From an uncultured Bacteroidales bacterium (GTDB lineage: Bacteria > Bacteroidota > Bacteroidia > Bacteroidales > UBA932): a stretch of DNA of 64,000 bases. The translations under genes were made by a program, and so were the position numbers. This document shows positions 39,963 through 49,606 of the stretch, in pieces. The notes below the pieces were generated by a model. The model saw only the letters and a list, made by a program, of their open reading frames with translations, was not told the origin of the DNA and made no database searches. Positions within the stretch are counted from its first letter, which is position 1. The number at the start of each line of letters is the position of its first letter. The DNA is taken from positions 1-64,000 of the forward strand of contig CALUPB010000003.1 of the NCBI GenBank assembly GCA_944322585.1, written 5' to 3'.

Positions 39963-41660
39963 TTAAAATTTTTCGAGTTCCTTCAGCAACTGCGATCTGA
40001 TTTTTCTGAAATTGTCTATGTCGCTGTTGTAATTGTCGAAATCCATGACCACAGCTCCTGCAATCTCTGCAGCCGCATCAGGATCCTTACCGGCAAGCAG
40101 TTTAAGGAGTTCATAATCCGCTATGCCGTCCCTCATGGCCTCAAGCCTTATAGAACTGTATACCCTGTTATATGCAGGATACACGATAAACGTATCACCG
40201 CCAGGGACATAACCGTCCGTCGCAATATTGCTCACCGTCTCTTTCCAGTCCTGGTTAAAGCCCCAATGAAGATATCCCGTAGCTCCGTATTTGAAATTTA
40301 TCCAGTGAAGGATACGCATCTGTACCAATGGCAATTCGAGGAATCTGTTCGCATAATTGCCCCTCGGTGCCATACAGGTATAGAACCACATCTCGTCACC
40401 CATATCCTGACGGCTTCTGTAGAAGTCGTAATTCTGGTCAAAATAATCGAGCTGCGGAATCCATACATCGACAATCCCTTCGAGATTATGGGAATGCACC
40501 GCCTCCATAATCTTCATTTCCGGCGCCAGGTTTTTCACGAACCTCGCTATCGCGACATAAGAATCCACCGTCCCTTCCGACGGTTCATCCCCTATATGCT
40601 GGTAATATATGTCAGTCCATCCCTTCTCGTCGAGATGGGCATACAGTGCCGGAATGAACTGGGACAGGAAAGTCTGTGCTTCAGTGCTTTCCAAAAGCAT
40701 AAGATTGGCATTGTCCGGAATGTACAGGCCATAGTCCGAATCCCAGTCCCCTATACGGTGGGCAAGCTGGCCGCCTTCGATCCTTTTGAGTCCTCCTTCA
40801 TCGATGAACAGCTGTACGGTCCTGTCGAAATCCGTAAAGTCGAATGTATACAGCGAACCCTGCAGATCGCACTTCACATAATCCAGAAGAGGATTGAGGT
40901 AATACATGTTCTGCCTGTGACTCCCCATCATACGGGCCATCTCTTCAAGCAGTTCATAGTACCTGTCGGAGAACATCTCCACCCGGCCTCCATTGTTCAT
41001 ATAGGAAAGTCCTGTATGGTCGTGCCAGTTCGTTATCCATAATGTCTGGTCCGGCACCGTCACATCATATACCTTGGCCGTGATTTCTTTCTCGATACTG
41101 AACTGTTCCGTCCCTGCGGTTCCGGAGATTGTGACAGTTGCAGTATATTTCCCGGCTCCGGCCGTTTCGGGAATCTCATATGTAACATATACGGGCTGAT
41201 TGAAACCGGCCGCCATATCCATCGTCTCCACATCTTCAAGACAGTCAGGATACTCGTCGGAGGCCGGGAACAGGGCGTCTTCCGATGCCGGAGTCAGATG
41301 CATTCCTGCACGTATATATCCTACGAACGCCTCCGAAGACGGCCGGATGGAAGCCGTACCGGACTCCAAAGGTTCTGCCGCAACCGAACATCCCTTGACG
41401 GAGACATTGGATCTGATGACGAACTGGAATGAAGCGGTCTCGCCCCTTGCCACTTCTGCAACCACCGGATTATCTGCAAAGACCTTATCCTCCTGGAACA
41501 CTTTCACCAAAGGATCCAGTTGGAAACACTCGACAACCGGGTCGACATATTCATCCGGTGCATCGGCTGAAGGATTGTCGCAGCTCCAGCACAGAACCGG
41601 GACTATACCGGATACGGCCGAAGCCAGTATTTTATAATATATCCGTCTCATATGTACCAT
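39963..41660 (-). CDS. DUF4091/GH123-like glycosidase, lipoprotein (B)
   Basis: A 565-residue lipoprotein (VLCWSCDNP). The N-terminal beta domain has VYVTYEIPETAGAGKYTATV; the C-terminal DUF4091 domain has YQHIGDEPSEGTVD with the Asp-Glu pair expected for GH123-type catalysis, and GATGYLHWGFNQDW. It is only distantly similar to the protein at 36775. It follows SusD by 2 bp, so it is tightly co-translated. An ATG three codons inside (41651) is an alternative start. Confidence 0.8.
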   Translation of the reverse strand: MVHMRRIYYKILASAVSGIVPVLCWSCDNPSADAPDEYVDPVVECFQLDPLVKVFQEDKVFADNPVVAEVARGETASFQFVIRSNVSVKGCSVAAEPLESGTASIRPSSEAFVGYIRAGMHLTPASEDALFPASDEYPDCLEDVETMDMAAGFNQPVYVTYEIPETAGAGKYTATVTISGTAGTEQFSIEKEITAKVYDVTVPDQTLWITNWHDHTGLSYMNNGGRVEMFSDRYYELLEEMARMMGSHRQNMYYLNPLLDYVKCDLQGSLYTFDFTDFDRTVQLFIDEGGLKRIEGGQLAHRIGDWDSDYGLYIPDNANLMLLESTEAQTFLSQFIPALYAHLDEKGWTDIYYQHIGDEPSEGTVDSYVAIARFVKNLAPEMKIMEAVHSHNLEGIVDVWIPQLDYFDQNYDFYRSRQDMGDEMWFYTCMAPRGNYANRFLELPLVQMRILHWINFKYGATGYLHWGFNQDWKETVSNIATDGYVPGGDTFIVYPAYNRVYSSIRLEAMRDGIADYELLKLLAGKDPDAAAEIAGAVVMDFDNYNSDIDNFRKIRSQLLKELEKF

Positions 41661-41662
41661 AT

Positions 41663-43624
41663 TTATTCTGTCGGTCCCTGGTTCGGGACAAGAGGCCAGC
41701 CTGGATTCTGATAAAGAGGAGAAGCCGACGCATCACCGCCTCCGGTTATCAGGAAATGCTGTATGGCAATCGGTTCCAGATAATGGGCCATATTCCACCG
41801 ATAACCGTTATACACACGATTGTTGGAAAATATATGGTATGGAGCCAGATATTTGCTGAAATCCCGGGGCGAGACATTCACGCCTTCTTCAATGATTCCA
41901 TCATACTCGGACAGACCGGTATTTTCCCACAGATTCATCCCGAGCACATGATAAGGAGTCTCTATCATCTGATCCATCGATCTCCATCTTCTGATGTCAT
42001 CCCTGCGGAATCCTTCCGCCATGAACTCGCATCTTCTCTCCCTCCTGATATTGAACAATGTCGGATCCACCAGTTTGCCTGCCGAATATGCTCCCCAGTC
42101 GGTCTGGGCCTCGACATTCATGTCTGTAAGCCTGATCGTCTCGTTATAGTCTTCGTTGACTCCGGCCCTGCCGCGTATGGCTCTCCAATACCTGTCCGCA
42201 TCGGCATCTATGCTCCCGTTCAGTTCATAACAAGCCTCGATATAGTTAAGATATGCTTCCGCAGCACGGAATATTATGCTGCCGACAGTACATTGCTGCT
42301 GCTTATTCTGAGTACCGTCGAAACTCATGCCTTTACGCAGCGCATATCCCGTCGTATATCTGTTGCTCTCAGCACTGGCTGCAATCTCGGGCATCGGTTC
42401 AACCGCGTATCCCGGTCCCTGCGGTTCGGAATGCAGATTGTTGTCTCCAGGACGTTTGATAAACAATACCGCCCTCGTATCCCTGCCTTCAGTGACCGTA
42501 TGCAGATCCTCGTCCCCCGGATAACCGCTGCCGTCGGCATATATAGGCATGCCGTTAGCCATTACAAAGGCATCTACCATACTTTTCGTCGTGCCGTAAC
42601 CGCAATTGCTGCTCGTGCTCCACTGGTTTATCGTATTGGTAATCCCTTCAGTAAGACTGTATTCCTTCCAGAACAGTATTTCAGGATATTGAGACATGTC
42701 CGTAGCGGAAAACATGTCGAAGTACGGATTGGAAGAGTCCGAAGCTGAATTCTGGAACTTGCCTGTATTGTCAGTCAAAGTATATTTGTCCGCCACAATC
42801 TTTGCTTCCGACATGGCAATTCCGAGGAAATATTCCGTTTCGCTGTCAATGTCACCGGAAGGATACTGATAGCCGGCATTATAGCTTTTCTGTGCTCCGG
42901 GCCAGCCAGGTCCGTTCGGGACGAAAGCCGTCCCCTTGAAATATTTAAGCCATGTCCCTTCATACAGGGCGACCCTCGACTTCAGCAGATGCGCGCAGTC
43001 CTTGCTGAGTCTGTTTGTCCCTCCGACAGGATTGTCCATCATATACTCTATAGCCTTATCCAGATCAGACAGGATAAACCTTGCGACCTCATTCCTCGGA
43101 GACCTTGTACTGGCCGCTGTCAGTTTGTCCATATCATTCTCAAGAACAGATGTAACTATAGGGAAATCCCCGAATGTCTTCAGCTTTCCGAAATAATCAT
43201 AGGCCCTCAGGAAATAAATCTCCCCTATACAATGTCTTATTATCGCATCGCTCCCCGTGATCTTCCCTTCTGCATACAGATCCGGAACAATCCCGAGAAA
43301 ATAATTCAGATTGTATATCGCACCCCAGGAATTGTATGAGCCTCCGGACTCTGGTACACGCCAATACCCCGGAGCGAATATGTCGCTCGGATTGACATAG
43401 GCCATATTGTCCGTATTGCTGTCATTCTGGAACGTACCCCACTCATACGCTCCGTGGACAGGGAAAGACGTTATATAAAAATTATATACATAGGATGCCA
43501 CATTGGCATCCGTTGTCAGATACTGCTCCGGCGTCATCACGGAAACCGGCTCCTTGTCCAGAAATCCGTTGCATCCGGTGCACAATGCCGCTGCGAAAAA
43601 TATGGAATAAAATATCCGTTTCAT
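41663..43624 (-). CDS. SusD/RagB-family nutrient-binding lipoprotein (locus 2)
   Basis: A 653-residue lipoprotein (AALCTGCNGFLDKEP), on the long side for SusD. Family features include KEPVSVMTPEQYLTTD, IYFLRAYDYFGKLKTFGDFPIV, and RREFMAEGFRRDDIRRW-type helices before the C-terminal PLYQNPGW. It sits 12 bp downstream of the frameshifted SusC gene. If SusC is off, this SusD would lack its porin, although both are on one transcript. Confidence 0.95.
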   Translation of the reverse strand: MKRIFYSIFFAAALCTGCNGFLDKEPVSVMTPEQYLTTDANVASYVYNFYITSFPVHGAYEWGTFQNDSNTDNMAYVNPSDIFAPGYWRVPESGGSYNSWGAIYNLNYFLGIVPDLYAEGKITGSDAIIRHCIGEIYFLRAYDYFGKLKTFGDFPIVTSVLENDMDKLTAASTRSPRNEVARFILSDLDKAIEYMMDNPVGGTNRLSKDCAHLLKSRVALYEGTWLKYFKGTAFVPNGPGWPGAQKSYNAGYQYPSGDIDSETEYFLGIAMSEAKIVADKYTLTDNTGKFQNSASDSSNPYFDMFSATDMSQYPEILFWKEYSLTEGITNTINQWSTSSNCGYGTTKSMVDAFVMANGMPIYADGSGYPGDEDLHTVTEGRDTRAVLFIKRPGDNNLHSEPQGPGYAVEPMPEIAASAESNRYTTGYALRKGMSFDGTQNKQQQCTVGSIIFRAAEAYLNYIEACYELNGSIDADADRYWRAIRGRAGVNEDYNETIRLTDMNVEAQTDWGAYSAGKLVDPTLFNIRRERRCEFMAEGFRRDDIRRWRSMDQMIETPYHVLGMNLWENTGLSEYDGIIEEGVNVSPRDFSKYLAPYHIFSNNRVYNGYRWNMAHYLEPIAIQHFLITGGGDASASPLYQNPGWPLVPNQGPTE

Positions 43625-43636
43625 ATTCTATTGTCT

Positions 43637-46600
43637 TTATAAGGTAACACTGAGACCGAATGACCATGTCCGGGACAATGGATAGGAATTACCCAAGGAA
43701 GTGCCTATCGTCTCCGGGTCGAACAGCCTGCTCATTTTTGTGAATGTAGCGAGATTCTCACCTGAGAAGAATATCCTCAGCCTGTCTATCCCTATCCTGC
43801 GGGTAACCGACTGCGGGATAGTATAACCGAGCTGGACATTCTTGATCCTCATGTATGCGGCATTCTGCAGATACCGTGTCTGGGTCTGGAGATTTTTCGT
43901 CGTTCCCCACAGAGGCCGCGGATAATAACTGTCGAGATTCAACCCGAGATAATGGTCTGGGTCATCCCTGAAATAATCTTCATGTTCCGTCGTTCCCATC
44001 GACCACCATACATCGTTATATGCCCCCCAGAAGAAATAACTTCCCTGGAAATAGTCCCTCTTGCCGGTTCCCTGAAGGAAAAGTCTGAAATCGAATCCCT
44101 TGAATTCCATCATGATGTCAATGCCGAAATTATATCTCGGAGTCTCGTTGCCTATCACTTTAAGGTCACCGTGATCTTCGATGGTTCCTGCACCTCCGTC
44201 AACCTTTCCGTCATTGTTCACATCGGCATACATGATGTCTCCTGCCGCCCAGTCCATCCCGAGGTATGTCTGGCCTCCATCAGGCAATGTGGCGAGGTGG
44301 GCATCCATCTGTTCCTGTGTCTGCGCTATCCCTATTGTCTCATATCCCCATATCTCACCCCATCTTTTCCCTGCATAGTTTCTTGAAAGATTCCTGGAAG
44401 GATTCGAATATCTTGTAATGACTCCGTATGAATCGAACAAGGTCAGGTTGATTCCATAGGCAAACCCGTTTTTCAACTGGTCGCGCCATCCTATCTCCAG
44501 TTCCCACCCCTTGGTTTCAAGGTCGGTATTGTTGGCAACCGGAACAGCCGTTCCTAGGATTACAGGCAACTCTTCAGCTGGACCGACCATATCCTTTGTC
44601 TGTCGTATAAAATATTCGAACGAGCCTGAAAGTCTGTTCCTGAAAAGGGCAAAGTCGACACCTATATTCGCAGAATAAATCTTTTCCCAGCTCAATGATG
44701 TGCTTATAAGTGACGGAGCCCATGAAATATTCGTCTTTTTCCCGTCTATGAGCCAATCCCCGGCATTGAAGTCATATCCTATTGAAGAATAGGTAGGATA
44801 TGGAGTGCTTGTGTACTGATTCCCGAGCAAACCGTAGGAAACTCTCAGTTTAAGCATGTCAACCCATGGCTTTGCCGGTGTGAAAAACGGTTCGTTGGCC
44901 ATATTCCATCCGGCAGAGAATGAAGGGAAAAATCCCCATCGGTTCTCCCTGCGGAACCGGGAACTCCCGTCATACCTGAGATTGGCTTCGAAAAGATATC
45001 TCTCTTTAAAATTATAATTGACCCTTCCGAAGAAGCCGGCCGTGCTCCAGCTCGAATATCCACCCCCGACCTGAGGCGCCACAGGGTTCCCGTCCTGTCC
45101 GAGCCCGGTAGCAGTGTCTATGGAGATACTGGTAGGAGTCATTATGCCGTTTATGGTAGCATACAGATTCCTGTAATTGTTGTTCTCCGCCTGAAAACCT
45201 GCCATGACCTTGAAATAATGCCCGCCCTTAAAGGTCTTTTCATAATCGGTATAGGCATTTATGTTGATATAATCCGTCTTGTTGGCATTTTCATGTGTCC
45301 AGTTGTTATACCATGTATTTGCGACTGTTATCCCGTCGACTGCCATCTGAGACACCTGAAACGCATCTTCGTGTCCGAAATATGAATCATACCGGTAGTT
45401 GAAGTCCGCTATGATCCGCCATCCTTCAAGCGGAGTGATTGTCAGCTGGACCTGCTGCGCCAAAGTCGATGACTGCTGCGTAGTCTGACCTCCGTCCTTC
45501 ATCCTCAACACATGGTCGTTGAAAAGGTATCCGTTCGGGTCATACAACGGAGAGATTGGCCATGACTGGCGGCCGATTTCCTGAAAGAACATAGCATCGG
45601 TCATAAAAGTCGGCTGGTGATAATCGCTCCGCGTAAAGCGTGCATTATATACAACCGATGCATGTCTTGAAAGCCGTGCTTCTATCTTGCCCGCAATATT
45701 ATATCTCTTCAGGCCGTCACCGGTCCAGTTCATTTTGCCGTCTTGCATAAGAAAATTACCTGAAACATAATAGTTTATCTTATCATTTCCTCCGCTGACA
45801 CTCAGATTATGCTCATGCTCGAAGGTAACATCCTTATAGAAAACATCATAATAGTCTATATTGTCATTGGCCTGGTCGTAGCCTGTATTCCATATGTTCG
45901 GATTCGATGACATCGGAACGGTATTGTAGAAAATCTTTCCATCCATATAGTCCCGGATACGCTGCATGGTCTCCGCCGCTATCCAGTCACCCCTTCCGGA
46001 ATTGCGAGCCGCATCATTGAAAAATGTAGCCCAGGTATAGGAATCCATTTCCTGAGGCATGTTCAAAGGAGTACTGAACCGGAAACTGTTGTTGTAGTTG
46101 ACCTGAGGCTTCCCGGCACGGCCTTTCTTGGTCGTTACAAGAATTACCCCGAACGGGGCCCGGGAACCGTATATCGAAGAAGCGGCGGCATCCTTCAGAA
46201 CCGTAATGCTTTCGATGTCCTGCTGGTTGATAGAATACAGGTCGCCTTCCATGCCGTCTATCAGGACTAAAGTATTGGCATACGACCCTTCCCCGATCGT
46301 AGCAAGTCCCCTGACCTGCATCCCGGCCTTGCTGTTGAGCTGTCCGCTTGACTGAGTTATGAGAAGACCCGGAATTTTTCCCTGAAGCGCCTGAACGGCA
46401 TTCTGTACCGGGACCGATTCGAAAGCTTTTGAACCGACAGTGCTGACTGCACCAGTGAGATTGACCTTTTTCTGTGTAGCGAAACCGACGACAACGACCT
46501 CGTCAAGAAGCTCGTTGTCTTCTTCAAGAATTATATCGATAACCCCCCCCTGTTATTTACAGGGACCGTCACTGTCCGGTATCCGAGTGATGTGAACTGC

Positions 46601-46809
46601 AGGACGGATTCCGGTGAGACTGACAGGCTGTAACGGCCTTCTTTGTCCGTGGTCGTTCCTATCGGCGTGGGGCTGTCGCTTACCGTGACTCCCACTCCTA
46701 TCAGTGGCTCCCCGTTCCGGTCCGTCACCCTGCCTGTCACCTGATGCTGCGCATAGGCTGTCAATACAGCCCCGAGCAGCAACATTACAATGGTTAGTGT
46801 TCTTTTCAT
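43637..46809 (-). pseudogene. SusC/RagA TonB-dependent transporter, frameshifted at a G8 tract
   Basis: The start at 46809 gives a signal peptide (MKRTLTIVMLLLGAVLTAYA) and a carboxypeptidase-regulatory-like domain up to VPVNNRGG, where the frame closes at 46531. The SusC sequence continues in another frame (VIDIILEEDNELLDEVVVVGF, plug MQVRGLATIGEG, barrel to the C-terminal SFGLSVTL at 43637). The junction is eight G bases (plus-strand C8, 46543-46550). Nine or six G would join the frames into ~1057 residues. The rest is intact, so this may be a reversible phase-off allele, or a sequencing error. All normal SusC hallmarks are present. Confidence 0.88.
46543..46550 (-). repeat. G8 homopolymer at the SusC frameshift
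   Basis: Eight G on the coding strand inside the early SusC reading frame. The upstream frame stops 4 codons later; the downstream frame has a stop just before the tract. Slippage by +1 or -2 restores the protein. Confidence 0.9.
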
Positions 46810-46883
46810 AAAGTGACTTTAGTTTTATGAAACTGCCTGAAATCCCATCGACTCGAATCCAGGCGGCTTCCTTGGTTATTATA

Positions 46884-46923
46884 TAAGAAGCTGTTTTGAA
46901 TTTTTTCAAAAATTCTTTTACGG
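46884..46923 (+). repeat. Dispersed intergenic repeat in the SusC2 leader
   Basis: TAAGAAGCTGTTTTGAA, T run, CAAAAATTC, TTTTACGG: nearly identical over ~40 bp to 32869-32909. On the SusC transcript it would form a GAATTTTT/AAAAATTC hairpin. The 344-bp gap 46810-47153 also has nested palindromes (GATAGC-TACA-GCTATC; CCGGCC/GGCCGG) and the operator, but no gene. Confidence 0.8.
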
Positions 46924-47009
46924 TTCTTTCCGGCCTGCCTGTCCCTTCTGCTTCAGTCAGATAGCTACAGCTATCCTTTTCAAAAGGAAAGGCCGGCCTT
47001 CCCGATAAA

Positions 47010-47023
47010 CGCAAACGTTTGCG
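47010..47023 (-). promoter_or_regulatory. LacI/PurR-type operator upstream of SusC2
   Basis: Perfect 14-bp palindrome CGCAAACGTTTGCG about 200 bp upstream of the SusC start. Unlike the other two sites, no matching -7 box lies 12 bp upstream of it, so the position relative to the promoter is unclear. Confidence 0.75.
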
Positions 47024-47153
47024 CATCCAATCCCGTCTGATCTCTCCCGATTACCCGCAAATTCTGGCAATCCGCCATTGCCGGTATTCCGGCCGGACAG
47101 ACAAAAGGTCCGCTGTACTCCGGAGCCGGAACACCGTGCCGGGACAGCATCCG

Positions 47154-48164
47154 TCAGTTGCCTCCCGACGCAATGATGAAGCCCAGACCCGCGACAAAGA
47201 AAAGGAACATTACTGCAAGCAGACCGTAGACCCCTTTGCCTGCACCCCGGAACTCTTTCCAGATAAATACGCCCCAAATGGCGGCAATCATAGGAGCTCC
47301 CTGACCGAGTGCATATGAAATGGCGGCACCTGCCTTGCCGGAGGCGATGTAGCTGAAAGCCGTACCGAGGCACCATATCGCCCCTCCGAGCATCCCGACA
47401 AGATGTGTCCCGACCTTTCCCTTGAAATATTCGCCGTACCTCACTCTTGACCCGACAAACGGATATCTCATTGCCAATGAATTGAATATAAAATTACTGA
47501 GCAATACTCCCGATGCAAAGATGAAAATCGCACTGTAAGGAGTCAGCTTTCCTGCGGCCGGGGAGGCAAAATTGTCCAGGTCCATTGCTGCAGCTACAAA
47601 CCTGTAGAAAAATGCCATAAGTATTCCGGCCATGACAGCCAGCATAATCCCCTTGCGTGATGCAGCACTGTCGCTTCCGTCCCTCTGCATTTTCGAGGAA
47701 GCTATCCCGTTGCATACTATTGCCACTACTATCAGTGCCACTCCGATAAAGAGGACAAGCGGATCCCCTTTCGGCGCACCTATATAATTGACGACCGTGC
47801 CGAGAACGAGCGACAGCCCGACCCCCAACGGGAATGCCACGGAAAGTCCTGCAATCGAGGTCGAAGCGGACAACAGGATATTGGAAGCATTGAAAATCAC
47901 GCCCCCTATCAGGACACTGCCCACATTGCGCATGTCCGCCTGTCCGAGGTCATCGAGAAAATGCCTTCCCTCGCTGCCGAAACTCCCCATTGTAAAGGAT
48001 ATGAGCAGGGAAAACAGGAACATCCCTATCACATAGTCCCAGTAGAAAAGCTCGTATCTCCATTCCTTCGATGCGAGTTTCTGGGTATTTCCCCAGGAAC
48101 CCCAGCACATCATTGTGATGAAGCAGAATACCACTGCCAATGGATAACTGTTGACGATGAACAT
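47154..48164 (-). CDS. GRP/DMT-type inner-membrane sugar permease
   Basis: A 336-residue protein with about ten hydrophobic spans. It resembles the GRP/RhaT-like sugar transporters of the drug/metabolite superfamily (N-terminal CFITMMCWGSWGNTQKLA; GGVIFNASNILLSAS; GGAIWCLGTAFSYIASGKAG). It lies 83 bp downstream of ribokinase on the same strand, so ribose is the likely substrate. That is inference from the neighbour, not from residues. Confidence 0.85.
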   Translation of the reverse strand: MFIVNSYPLAVVFCFITMMCWGSWGNTQKLASKEWRYELFYWDYVIGMFLFSLLISFTMGSFGSEGRHFLDDLGQADMRNVGSVLIGGVIFNASNILLSASTSIAGLSVAFPLGVGLSLVLGTVVNYIGAPKGDPLVLFIGVALIVVAIVCNGIASSKMQRDGSDSAASRKGIMLAVMAGILMAFFYRFVAAAMDLDNFASPAAGKLTPYSAIFIFASGVLLSNFIFNSLAMRYPFVGSRVRYGEYFKGKVGTHLVGMLGGAIWCLGTAFSYIASGKAGAAISYALGQGAPMIAAIWGVFIWKEFRGAGKGVYGLLAVMFLFFVAGLGFIIASGGN

Positions 48165-48247
48165 AATTATGCGGTTATTATTAATCCAAACAATATCAAT
48201 GATTACAACCTGCGGATTTCCAATGGTCCAACCCGTGCATCCGCACG

Positions 48248-49189
48248 TTAAAATTCGCTGCCGTCATGCCTTGCGGCATATATCCGCTCAACTTCACTCC
48301 TGTAGGGAACCGAAGCCTGCGCTCCGTATTTCTGCACGGACAGCGCCGATGCACACGTGGCGAATCCGGCAGCTTCCACGAGTGTCCTTCTCTCCGCAAG
48401 CGCGACGCAGAGCGCCCCGCAGAACGTATCACCCGCCCCGGTTGTGTCCACGGCCTTCACCTGCATCGCAGGCATCCGTACCAAGCCCTTGCCTTCCTGC
48501 GAAACGATGCACCCGTGCGCTCCTGCCGTCAGTATAATATCACCGACTCCCTTGGAATGCAATATATTGCAGGCCTGCGCTGCAGATGTTTCATCAGACG
48601 GTTCTATCCCTGTAAGAAGCTTCATTTCCGAATAGTTCGGGATTATCAGGGATGTACAGTCATAAAGACCGGCAGGCAGATCACATGCAGGAGCCGGATT
48701 CAGGACGACATACACCCCGCTGTCATGGGCAATCTCAGCCGCCCTGATGACTGCGGGAAGAGGTATCTCCAACTGAAGCAGCAGAATCGAGGCTTCCCTG
48801 ATCTTATCTCCGACAGCCTCGATATCGGCCACTGTCATATCGGCATTTGCTCCTGACGCGACTACTATGGAATTCTCTCCTGATTCGTCAACGGTAATCA
48901 ACGCAATCCCTGAAGCCTCGCTGCTCCTGATGACGTCAGACACATCCAATCCTTCCTGCCTGTAATGCTCAACCGAATTGTCTCCGAACAGGTCGGAACC
49001 GACCTTGCATATGAAAGAAACATCTCCACCCAACCTCTTCGCGGCAACAGCCTGGTTTGCCCCTTTGCCTCCGGCACCCATCCTGAAATGACCGCCAAGG
49101 ACAGTCTCTCCCGGAGCCGGATGTCTCCGCGTGACTACAGTCATATCGGTGTTGCTGCTGCCTATGACCATTATCTTTCCTGATCCCAT
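48248..49189 (-). CDS. rbsK: Ribokinase (PfkB family)
   Basis: A 313-residue PfkB-family kinase. Ribokinase marks are GSSNTDMTVVTRRHPAPGET at the N terminus, GAGGKGANQAVAAKRLG (signature 1) and DTTGAGDTFCGAL (signature 2 with the catalytic Asp). It would convert ribose to ribose-5-phosphate in the cytoplasm. First gene of a two-gene unit with the permease, under a LacI-type operator. Other pentose or deoxyribose specificity cannot be excluded. Confidence 0.92.
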   Translation of the reverse strand: MGSGKIMVIGSSNTDMTVVTRRHPAPGETVLGGHFRMGAGGKGANQAVAAKRLGGDVSFICKVGSDLFGDNSVEHYRQEGLDVSDVIRSSEASGIALITVDESGENSIVVASGANADMTVADIEAVGDKIREASILLLQLEIPLPAVIRAAEIAHDSGVYVVLNPAPACDLPAGLYDCTSLIIPNYSEMKLLTGIEPSDETSAAQACNILHSKGVGDIILTAGAHGCIVSQEGKGLVRMPAMQVKAVDTTGAGDTFCGALCVALAERRTLVEAAGFATCASALSVQKYGAQASVPYRSEVERIYAARHDGSEF

Positions 49190-49306
49190 ATCGGTTTAGT
49201 TTAGTGTCTCTCAAGTTCCGCAAGTTCATAATGGCCCGGATATCCGTGGGCTTGTGAGGCATGCGAAAGTCATGTTCAATTTTATTGTAGCTATCTGTGC
49301 TGTTTC

Positions 49307-49366
49307 TGCGCAAACGTTTGCGCAAATTGTTTCTGCAATTTTAGCAATTCTATTTCTAATTCGCAA
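49307..49366 (-). promoter_or_regulatory. Promoter with LacI/PurR-type operator, ribokinase unit
   Basis: Minus-strand order: TTG (49366-49364), 20-bp spacer, TAAAATTG (49343-49336), 12 bp, then palindrome GCGCAAACGTTTGCGC (49323-49308), extended to 18 bp by a flanking T/A pair. Layout and much of the spacer sequence match the site at 38556. Confidence 0.8.
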
Positions 49367-49411
49367 CAGTTTTCCTGAAATTTTGAAAAACCTTTTAAAA
49401 TTTCTGTCATT

Positions 49412-49463
49412 ATAAGAAGCTGTTTTGAAATTCATCGCGTCAAATTCAAAACAGTTTTCTTAT
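49412..49463 (+). repeat. Dispersed repeat forming a long inverted repeat
   Basis: ATAAGAAGCTGTTTTGAA (49412 onward) is mirrored by TTCAAAACAG-TTTTCTTAT ending near 49463, with CATCGCG at the centre. It is the full palindromic version of the dispersed motif, in the 417-bp divergent gap between ribokinase and etfB. It could work as a bidirectional terminator or insulating hairpin. Confidence 0.75.
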
Positions 49464-49565
49464 GTCAGGAACGAAAAACCGTACATTTCTGCCGCTGCGG
49501 GCCCGGGAACTCCACGGCAAACGGCATCTTTCACATTTTTCCGCTGTCATGTCGCGGATTTTCTT

Positions 49566-49573
49566 TAAATTTG
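49566..49573 (+). promoter_or_regulatory. -7 box of the etfBA-acyl-CoA dehydrogenase operon
   Basis: TAAATTTG followed by C, a match to TAnnTTTG, 33 bp before the etfB start. No clear -33 TTG at the usual spacing. Confidence 0.5.
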
Positions 49574-49606
49574 CCGCCTGATTAAGTGTAACATAAAACC
49601 AAAAAC

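Noticed and set aside
43637..46321. Truncated SusC starting at an internal Met (MQVRGLATIG)
   Set aside because: That Met is inside the plug domain; the upstream frame continues the SusC sequence back to the G8 tract, so the gene really starts at 46809 and is frameshifted.
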